Below, in pieces: positions 43,735 through 52,300 of a stretch of DNA of 64,000 bases (position 1 is the first letter of the stretch; every line of letters starts with the position of its first letter). A program made the position numbers and the translations under genes. The notes beneath the pieces are model-generated. The model did no database searches. It was not told where the DNA came from and saw nothing but the letters and a program-made list of their open reading frames with translations. Origin of the DNA: DAOUBP01 sp964474695 (GTDB lineage Bacteria > Chloroflexota > Anaerolineae > CG2-30-64-16); NCBI GenBank assembly GCA_964474695.1, contig CAYYTK010000017.1, positions 29,388-93,387 of the forward strand, in the 5' to 3' direction.

Positions 43735-46700
43735 GTGGAACAGCAGTACACTCACGATCTATTCATCTCTTGTGCCAATGCCGATTTGGCATGGGTCGAG
43801 GGCTTTCTCCTGCCCGCGTTAAGCTTGCCAGCGGAACGCGTAATCACCTTCAGGCAATTCGTGCCCGGCGCGAGCTTGATCGCGGAGTTCGAACGCGCGG
43901 TTCGCGACAGCCGTTACACGATCCTCGTGCTCACCCCCGCGTACCTCGCCGATGTGTGGCCGCAGTTTGCTGCGGAACTCGCCAGCTTCACAAGTGTTGC
44001 TGAACGGCAGAACCGAATCATCCCGCTCTTGCGCGAGCCTTGTGAATTACCCCTGCACATTGATTTCCGCGTGGGCTTGGATTGTACAGCGGCAGCCAAC
44101 TGGGAGAGCGAAATCGGACGCGCACGCGAACTGCTTGACCAACCCGAACCAAAGGCTGAACGAATCCCCTGCCCTTACCCGGGGCTGGCGCCGTTCAACG
44201 AACATGAGGCAGAACGCTTCTTTGGCCGAGAGGATGAAATCGCCGATCTGCGGCGCCGGCTGCGCTACCACAACTTCCAACTTATCATGGGCCCGTCAGG
44301 CTCTGGAAAGTCATCTTTGGTCTTCGCTGGCCTGGTGTCAGACCTTCGAAAACACCAGCCTGGTCAGTGGACAGCGCGGGACATCCGACCAGGCTCAACG
44401 CCCCTCGATGCATTGAACACCGCGGTCGGTGACCTGATCAACCTGGACACGCTTCAACCATCTGGATTGCAGACACCACGCTTCCTACTGATTGTAGATC
44501 AACTCGAGGAGATCTTCGTTCAGGTTGCACGGCCTGTGCAGAGTGATTTCATCGCTGCGCTGAAGATACTCCTACAAGTTCCCAACTGCTCTATCGTCGC
44601 CACACTGCGAGCTGACTTTTACTCTGATTTGATGGACAGCGACCTCTGGCCGATTGATCCATCCCACAGACTGGAGGTGGTTCCGCTGCGAGGCGACGCG
44701 CTGCGACGAGCCATCCAGCAACCTGCAACAGATGCCGGTGTGTACCTGGAAAGCAGCCTATTGGAGCGTTTGTTAGCTGACGTTGCTGACGAGCCCGGTT
44801 CGCTGCCTCTGCTGCAGGAAACACTGGTGCTGCTCTGGGAAGGCATGGAGCGCCGTTTCTTATCACTTGCATCCTATGCAAAAATGGGGGATGGCAAGCG
44901 CAGCGGGCTTGCCGTCTCTATGGCCACAAAAGCCGACTCAGTACTCGGCGCGCTGTCAGCCGAACAGCGCACCATCGCCCGGCGGATTATCATCAGGCTT
45001 GTCCAGTTCGGCGTGGGACGTCCGGACACACGACGCCAGCAATTTGTCAGCGATTTGATGAGCGCCGGTGACGATGAAGAGGCGTTCAGGAACGTGCTGG
45101 AGCATCTGGTCCGGAATCGTCTGCTAACATCGAACAGTGCTGAAGAGGCCAGGGACAGGGAGGTAGATATTGCTCATGATGCGCCGATCTGGGGCTGGCC
45201 CGGACAGCAAGCATGGATGAATAAACGGCGAGACGCTGAGCTGCACCGAAGAAGATTAGAGGAACGAGCAGAAGCCTGGGAGGTCCAACGCGCTGCGCTG
45301 CTTGACTCTGTGGAGCTTGCTAACGCACGCCGCTGGTCCGAGGATTACGCTGATGAGTTGGGTTGTAGTGCGACGCTCTTGGCAATGATAGCGACCAGCG
45401 ACAAGGTCAACCGCAGGAATGCCCGGCTTCGGCTTGCGGTCGCAACTGCGATTGTTATGCTTGTCATCGGCATATTGGCAACAATTGCGGTTACCCAGTA
45501 TCAACTGAACGATCAGCAGCGCAGCGCCGCGGCCACGGCGCAAGTGCTCGCCAATGCTGAGTCACACGCTCGAACCACGGCAGAAGCCGAGGCCCATGCC
45601 CGCGCGACCGAAGTTGCCATCAGGAGCGCAGCAGAGGCTGATGCGAAGATTCGAGCACAGGAAGCCCTGGCACGGCAACTGCTGGCTCAGGCCGAATCCC
45701 TCTACGCACGCGAACCGGGGCAGTATGATTTGGCGCTGTTGCTCGGCGTTGAGTCCATGAAACGGCTGAACTCGCCTGAAGGAAGTGATTTCCTCTATCG
45801 CGGCCTGAGCCTGTTGCCGAAGGCTACACAGACCATCACTCACAATTCCGAGGTCAAGAACAGGTTACTTAGCCCGAACGGGATGTGGCTTGCCACCAGT
45901 AAACAGGATAATACCGTAGAGATCGTCAGCGTGGAAAATAGTAAGATTGTGGCAGCGATAACACCGGACACTCCTCCCAGTTCCATGACTTTCAGCCCAA
46001 ATGGTCGCTGGCTTGCAACGCTCGGCAACCCAATGCAAGTCTGGGATGTCATCACAGCCGAGGAACAGATACGTAGTAGTTTCCACGTCAACTGGGATCG
46101 TATGGCCTTTGACCCTACCGGTCAGTTTCTTGCAGTGTCAGAGGATGCCCAAACCAGGGTCTATGACCTCACAGCCGGCGAACTGAGTACCGAGGTGTCG
46201 AGCGCCAAAGATGTGAGGGTCCTTGCGTTTAGTCAGACCGGCCGTATGCTTGCCGCGGCAACCGACAACGGTACATACATCTGGGATGCTGCAACTGGCG
46301 CCTCTCTCGTAACCCTACCTACACCTGAAAGAACTTATCGAATCATCTTTGACCCACTCGACGAACTGCTGATCACCGCGGAAGACAACGGCACCATTTC
46401 CTTTTGGAACATAGACTCGGGTACGGTGCTGACTCGCACTAGACAACTTGAAAGCATCAATGACCTGGTACTCAGCCCTGACGGTCAATGGCTTGCAGCC
46501 GGAAGCTATGGTGGAATGCTCGCAGCTTGGGCGTTACCAGAAGGCGCAGCGAGCATTCATGTGCCGGATAGGCCAACCCTAATTGCTATGCCAGATCCAA
46601 ATTTATGGACGAATATGCTCTCCTACTACTACTCTGGGTTTGAAGTAGTCTCCTTTAACCAGAACGGCACTATGCTGGCCACAATCGGTGATGATGGCGT

Positions 46701-48012
46701 CACGCGCGTTTGGGACACGATGACCATGCGGGAGATCGCAAGAATTACTGATGATAGCGCCATTGACGGGGTAGCCTTCGCGCCCAATGGGATCCTGTTG
46801 ATAACCACCAGTCCATTCCATACCAGAAGCTGGGACATCGGACTCAAGGTTGGCCCATCCATGATCTCAAAGAAAGAAGGCTATTTTGAGGTAACTCTAC
46901 GATCTGACGGGGAGCAGTTGGCCGCCACCATTGATCAACAAGTTCGCCTGTGGTCCACACGTTCATGGGGGAACCCAAGCGTGCTATCGGAAAGCAGAAA
47001 CATTGAGGCAGTTGCCTTTGACCCCGCCTCCAACAAAATAGCGGTAGCAACAGCTACAGGACTACATATCTGGGATACTGCGGCCCAAACGATCACAGCC
47101 ATAATCCCCAACAGCGCGAACATCAGTCAACTTGAATTCAGCCCGGATGGTAAATGGTTAACCGGCACTCAAGATAGGACGATTCGCGTCTGGGATGCGG
47201 AACATTGGAGTCCAGCAATTCAAAACGCATGCCCGGAGCCGAATGAGTGTTGGTTTGGGACTTTCAGTCCTGATGGTCGCTGGATGGCGGTCAGGCTTCC
47301 CGAGGATCGCATTGCTCGTCTAAGCACTGCTTCATGGCAAGTTGTGTCTTCAGTCATCGCAAAAGGTCACATCACCGGCCTCTCGTTCACTCCCTCCGGG
47401 AATGAACTGATCGCCACGGCTCTGGGTTTCGCTAGTGAGAAGGACACCACTTCTCGAGATGGCACGCTTTCGTTGCATGTATGGAAGGGAATGAACGGCG
47501 ACCATATGATCCTCGATAGAACCATCGAGTACACCGTCGGGCCAGAGGGCTTTATAGAATCACAGTTCAGCCCAAATGGCCGATGGCTGGCGCTCATTCA
47601 GGAATCCACCGTGAGAATCCTAGATCTGACCACCATGAAAGAAGTAAACACTGTCTCTCACAAAAGCGGGAGGATCTATGGACTTGCCTTCAGCCCTGAT
47701 GATGAACTCATTGCAACTGCGGGAACAGACCAGATAGTGCGCGTTTGGAAGGTGAGCACCGGCCACGAAGAAGCCAGATTCTCGCTTGATGGCATGGCAT
47801 GGCTGGTGGGGTTCAGTGCCGATAACCATTCGCTTCTGATCAACAATTCAACCGCTGATTGGAGCTCGGGGCGCTTGCAAGCGCACTATTGGCGCGGCGC
47901 TGATCTGATGCGAGAGACCTGCAGCCGCCTCTGGCGAAATCTAGCTCTCGAGGAGTGGTCAACTTACTTTGCCAGTGAGCCATATCGACGAACCTGCGAT
48001 AATTTGCCGTGA
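43735..48012 (+). CDS. TIR-like-nSTAND1-membrane helix-WD40 protein
   Basis: 1425 residues from a GTG that directly follows the previous stop, with GGAG upstream. TIR-like domain about 8-130 (HDLFISCANADLAWVEGFL); then CPYPGLAPFNEHEAERFFG, the signature entrance of nSTAND1 ATPases, P-loop GPSGSGKSSLVFAGL (186-200) and Walker B LLIVDQLEEIFV (251-262); a membrane helix near 565-586; an Ala/Glu/Arg stalk; a degenerate WD40 region (about 703-1370); and a C-terminal ETCSRLWRNLALEEW...YRRTC cap. The positions of TIR, ATPase and helix match the gene at 49346, so they are paralogues that flank the caspase gene. Predicted sensor-switch-effector in one chain. Confidence 0.87.
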   Translation: MEQQYTHDLFISCANADLAWVEGFLLPALSLPAERVITFRQFVPGASLIAEFERAVRDSRYTILVLTPAYLADVWPQFAAELASFTSVAERQNRIIPLLREPCELPLHIDFRVGLDCTAAANWESEIGRARELLDQPEPKAERIPCPYPGLAPFNEHEAERFFGREDEIADLRRRLRYHNFQLIMGPSGSGKSSLVFAGLVSDLRKHQPGQWTARDIRPGSTPLDALNTAVGDLINLDTLQPSGLQTPRFLLIVDQLEEIFVQVARPVQSDFIAALKILLQVPNCSIVATLRADFYSDLMDSDLWPIDPSHRLEVVPLRGDALRRAIQQPATDAGVYLESSLLERLLADVADEPGSLPLLQETLVLLWEGMERRFLSLASYAKMGDGKRSGLAVSMATKADSVLGALSAEQRTIARRIIIRLVQFGVGRPDTRRQQFVSDLMSAGDDEEAFRNVLEHLVRNRLLTSNSAEEARDREVDIAHDAPIWGWPGQQAWMNKRRDAELHRRRLEERAEAWEVQRAALLDSVELANARRWSEDYADELGCSATLLAMIATSDKVNRRNARLRLAVATAIVMLVIGILATIAVTQYQLNDQQRSAAATAQVLANAESHARTTAEAEAHARATEVAIRSAAEADAKIRAQEALARQLLAQAESLYAREPGQYDLALLLGVESMKRLNSPEGSDFLYRGLSLLPKATQTITHNSEVKNRLLSPNGMWLATSKQDNTVEIVSVENSKIVAAITPDTPPSSMTFSPNGRWLATLGNPMQVWDVITAEEQIRSSFHVNWDRMAFDPTGQFLAVSEDAQTRVYDLTAGELSTEVSSAKDVRVLAFSQTGRMLAAATDNGTYIWDAATGASLVTLPTPERTYRIIFDPLDELLITAEDNGTISFWNIDSGTVLTRTRQLESINDLVLSPDGQWLAAGSYGGMLAAWALPEGAASIHVPDRPTLIAMPDPNLWTNMLSYYYSGFEVVSFNQNGTMLATIGDDGVTRVWDTMTMREIARITDDSAIDGVAFAPNGILLITTSPFHTRSWDIGLKVGPSMISKKEGYFEVTLRSDGEQLAATIDQQVRLWSTRSWGNPSVLSESRNIEAVAFDPASNKIAVATATGLHIWDTAAQTITAIIPNSANISQLEFSPDGKWLTGTQDRTIRVWDAEHWSPAIQNACPEPNECWFGTFSPDGRWMAVRLPEDRIARLSTASWQVVSSVIAKGHITGLSFTPSGNELIATALGFASEKDTTSRDGTLSLHVWKGMNGDHMILDRTIEYTVGPEGFIESQFSPNGRWLALIQESTVRILDLTTMKEVNTVSHKSGRIYGLAFSPDDELIATAGTDQIVRVWKVSTGHEEARFSLDGMAWLVGFSADNHSLLINNSTADWSSGRLQAHYWRGADLMRETCSRLWRNLALEEWSTYFASEPYRRTCDNLP

Positions 48013-48036
48013 TGGGCCTTCCCTGAGGACTGTGCT

Positions 48037-49341
48037 ATGTCTACCCTTGCAAACTACCACGCCTTAGTCGTCGGCATCGCTGCTTACCACCATTTGGGGC
48101 CACTCCCAGCAACCGTAGCCCAGGACGCCAAAGACACCTATGCCTTACTGGTTGCGCCTGATATCTGCGCCTACCCCGAGAAAAACGTCAAGCTCATCCT
48201 GAACGACGAAGCAACCCTTGTTCGTCTGCAACAAGAACTAACCAAACTTGCAGAACGCTGCAGCGAAGACTCGACGATTCTTATCTACTTTTCTGGCCAT
48301 GGCGGCCGTATTTCTACCGGGCCGAACGCCGGCGAGTATCTCTTACCGGTGGACACGCGGTTGAGGCGGCGCGCAGACACCGAAGACGAAGTATACGAGC
48401 CAGCGCCAGAAACGACGCTCTCCGGTGCTGAGTTCACCGCCGCGCTACAGGCGATTCCGGCGCGCAAGGTCGTCGTGGTATTCGATTGCTGCCACAGCGG
48501 AGGGATCGGACATGTCAAGGCCGGCATCGAGCCCGAGTTCAAGGCTGGCCTGCCGGAGAGCTACTACGACAAGTTGGCTGCCGGCCGCGGCCGCGTGATC
48601 CTGGCATCGTCACGCGAGACGGAGTCCTCCTGGGTGCTGCCCGGCGACGCCAACAGCCTGTTCACCAAGCACCTGAAGGCGGGCCTGGAGGGTGGCGCGC
48701 CGGGCAAGGATGGCCTAATCCGCATCTTCGAGCTGTTCGAGTACATTCACCCGAAAGTCACCGAAGCCCGTCCCGATCAGCATCCGGTGCTCCAGGTGAA
48801 GCTGGAAGAGAATTTCCCTATCGCCCTGTACCTCGGCGGCCAGAAGGCGCCGGCGCCCCCGCCTGAGCCGACCGCGGCAGACGACTTCCGCTACGACGCC
48901 TACATCAGTTGGGTGCGCGCGCCGGCCGACACGGCCTGGATGCGGGACAAGCTGCTGCCGCTGCTCAAAAAGGCCGGGCTGCGAGTCGCCATGACCGGTC
49001 GCGTGGAGGAGCCGGGTGTGCCCGCTGTGGTCGGCATTCAGCGGGCTGTAGAACTGGCTAAACGCACAGTTGTTGTCCTTTCGCGTGCGTACCTCGAAAG
49101 TGGCTGGGCTGCGCTGGAGAGCATCGCCGCCCAGCATCTGAGCGTCGAAGAACGACGGGCCAGGCTGCTGCCGGTTGTGATTGACGACTCACTGCTCGAT
49201 TGGGAGCGACGCATGACCAGGGACGTACCCCTCGGTCTGCGCCAGCTTACGCCGCTTGACGTGGTAGACGGGTTCTTCGGCGAGGAGAATCTAACTCGTC
49301 TACCTGAGATTCTGAAGCAGCCCATTCCTGCAACGCGCTGA
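48037..49341 (+). CDS. caspase-like (C14) peptidase fused to a TIR domain
   Basis: 434 residues, ATG after TGAGGA. Residues 1-240 are a caspase-fold peptidase: LVVGIAAY at the start, YFSGHGG with the catalytic His (about 84-90) and VVVFDCCHSGG with the catalytic Cys (about 148-156). A Pro-rich linker leads to a TIR domain (about 285-418: YDAYISWVRAPADTAWMRD; VVVLSRAYLESGWAALE). Both active sites look intact. The gene sits between two TIR-nSTAND-WD40 genes, 24 and 4 bases away. It would serve as a protease executor recruited by TIR-TIR contact; its substrate is unknown. Confidence 0.88.
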   Translation: MSTLANYHALVVGIAAYHHLGPLPATVAQDAKDTYALLVAPDICAYPEKNVKLILNDEATLVRLQQELTKLAERCSEDSTILIYFSGHGGRISTGPNAGEYLLPVDTRLRRRADTEDEVYEPAPETTLSGAEFTAALQAIPARKVVVVFDCCHSGGIGHVKAGIEPEFKAGLPESYYDKLAAGRGRVILASSRETESSWVLPGDANSLFTKHLKAGLEGGAPGKDGLIRIFELFEYIHPKVTEARPDQHPVLQVKLEENFPIALYLGGQKAPAPPPEPTAADDFRYDAYISWVRAPADTAWMRDKLLPLLKKAGLRVAMTGRVEEPGVPAVVGIQRAVELAKRTVVVLSRAYLESGWAALESIAAQHLSVEERRARLLPVVIDDSLLDWERRMTRDVPLGLRQLTPLDVVDGFFGEENLTRLPEILKQPIPATR

Positions 49342-49345
49342 TCCA

Positions 49346-52300
49346 ATGAATCAACTACCTGGTCACATCCACGATCTTTTCATATCCTATGCTCGGGCTG
49401 ACCTGGGCTGGGTATACGGTTACCTACTGCCAGCTCTCGGCCTGCCACCCGATCGCGTTGTAACCGCACAGGATTTTGCGCACGGCGTCTCAGTTGTATC
49501 TGAGTTCGAGCGGGCCGTTCAAGACAGCCGCTTTACAGTGTTGGTATATAGCCCTGCATTCCCTGCCAATGAATGGACTGACTTCAGCGAACAGTTGGCC
49601 TCTCATCTGAGCGTAGAGGAGCAACGCGAACGGGTCGTGCTGCTCCTCCTGCAACCTTGTGAAGTGCCCCTCAGACTGAAGCCGCGCCTCCACTTAGATT
49701 GCACCGAACCAGCAGACTGGGAGCAGCAGGTGGCCCAGCTGCGCCAGATGTTGACGCTCCCAGAGCCCAATCCCGAGGATATCCCGTGTCCCTATCCGGG
49801 CATGGCGCCATTTCGCCAAGAGGACGCTCAGCGCTTCTTTGGGCGAGAGGATGAGATTCAGGAGTTACGCCAGCGCCTGGATGAGCAGTCGTTGATACTG
49901 GTCATGGGCCCATCCGGGTCCGGCAAATCCTCACTGTTATCCGCGGGATTGATCCCCGCGCTCGACGAACGCTGGACTTGCATCACGCTGCGGCCGGGGC
50001 CCAAACCGATTGACACACTGCAATCAACCATTGCTGAGGTCGAAGGTACTGACGAGCCTGTCGCTGATGGAATCGCGCCTCCAAAGCAGCCAGGCAAACG
50101 CGTTCTCTTGGTGGTGGATCAACTGGAGGAGTTGTTTGTTCAGGCGACCAAGGAGGACCAGGTAGCCTTCATCGACACCATCAGCAGGCTGCACCAACGC
50201 CGGGGCTGGGCGGTGATCCTTGCCCTGCGCGCTGACTTCTTCGACGATCTCATGAACAGCAAGCTGTGGCCGATAGCGCAGCCGCATCGGATGGAACTCA
50301 CCCCGCTGCGTGGACAGGCCCTCCAGGTAGCCATTCAACGACCGGCGAATGATCTGAAGGTTCACCTGGAAGCCGGCCTCGTCGAGAGACTCATCGCCGA
50401 TGCCGCCGATGAACCCGGCGCGCTCCCATTGCTGCAACAAACGATGGTATTACTGTGGGAAAAACGCCAGCGCCGCCTGCTGCCGCTGAACGCCTACCGG
50501 GCCATGGGCGACGGGCAGCGAAGCGGCTTGGCCACTGCGGTCACTACCAAGGCCGATGAAGCCCTCGCTCGGCTAACACCCGAAGACCAGGTGGTCGCGC
50601 AGCGCATCCTTGTGCGGCTGGTGCAGTTCGGCGAAGGCCGACCCGATACCCGACGGCAACAAGCCATCCCCGCGATCCTCGACGCAGATGGCGATCGTGA
50701 TCGGGTACTGCGCGTGGTCCAGCACCTGGCCCAGTATCGCCTGTTGACCTTGGGCGAAAAAAACGGGGAACAACAAACAGTTGACATCGCGCATGACGTG
50801 CTGATCACGAGCTGGCCGGCCTTCGGCGATTGGCTGAAACAGTGGCGCGCCGCCGAGCTGACGCGCCGCCGGCTGCAAACGAAGGCGGAAGAGTGGGATC
50901 GCTGGGTAGCATCAAAACAACCGAACGCCGGCTTGCTAGATGCAGCGGAACTCGCTGAGGCGGAGCAGTGGCTTGGCAGCGACGAGGCTTCAACTCTGGG
51001 GAGTAGCCGGACGCTGCAAACGCTGGTCAGTGTGAGCCGAGCCGCTATCAAGAAGAGTGCGCGCATCCGTGTCGGCGTGATCGGTGCCCTGATCACACTG
51101 CTCATCGCCGTGTTGGCCGCCATCACCATTGGGCAATCCCAGCTTGCAACCCAGCGCGGCCAGGCGGCTGCCACCGCGGAGAGCCTGGCGCAAGCCGAAT
51201 CCTACGCGCGCGGCACTGCCGAACGCGAGGCCATAATCCGTACGACGGCGGAAGCGAATGCCCGGCGCTCTGCGCAGGCCGAAGCCACCGCGGCCGCAGA
51301 CGCCAAACAGAAGCAGATGGAGGCCGAACGCGAGGTCGTCATCCGCACCACGGCAGAGGCGAATGCCCGGCGCTCTGCGCAGGCCGAAGCAACTGCAGCA
51401 GCTAATGCAAAACTAAAACAGGCTGAAGCCGAAGCTCAATCTCGTCGTGCTCTGGCCGAAAACCTAGCCGGGCAGAGCCAACTGCTCATTCGCGTGGACA
51501 ACAGCCCGGGGGATCTTGCGCTAATTCTCGCCCGCGACGCCGCATTGACAGATGGTAGCGTCAACACCGACCAGGCACTACGCTTTGCTCTCGAAAGCAC
51601 TCATCGGCAATGGTCTATCCGATCTACAAGCTATCGCCACGAAGGGGCGGTGTACTCGGTGGCCTTTGATCCCTTTGGCGAGATGGTTGTCTCATGTGGG
51701 GCCGACGGAACCATTCGCTTCTGGCGCGGAGCTGCGCTCAAACCGTTGCCCTATTTATTTGGTCATGCGGGAGGCGTAAGGTCAGTGGCCTTCTCCCCGG
51801 ACGGCAAACTCATCGTCTCGGGCGGCGAAGATGGTACGGTACGACTGTGGGATGTCCTCAAAGGCGAGCAACTCGCCCAACTCGACGGTCATGGAGGGAT
51901 CGTAAACTCGGTGGCCTTCAGCCCGGATGGCGAACGCATCATCTCGGGCGGCGAAGATGGCACAGTGCGGCTGTGGGATGCCACCAGTGGCAAGCAATTG
52001 ATTCTGATTAGCAGTCAGGAGAATATGGTATATTCGGTGGCCTTCAGCCCAGATGGCAAACGCATCGCCTGGAACAGCTACGATGGAGTGCAATTGTCGG
52101 ATGCCACCAGTGGCGAACAATTGGCTGAACTCGGCAGTCTTGCCGAGTGGATGAATTCGGTGGCCTTCAGCCCGGATGGCAAGCACATCGTCTCAAACGG
52201 TAACGATGGAATGGAATTGTCGGATGCTACCAGTGGAGAACGATTGGTCCAAATCGGCCAACATGAGTTCAGCGTGCCTTCGCTGGCTTTTAGTCCGGAT

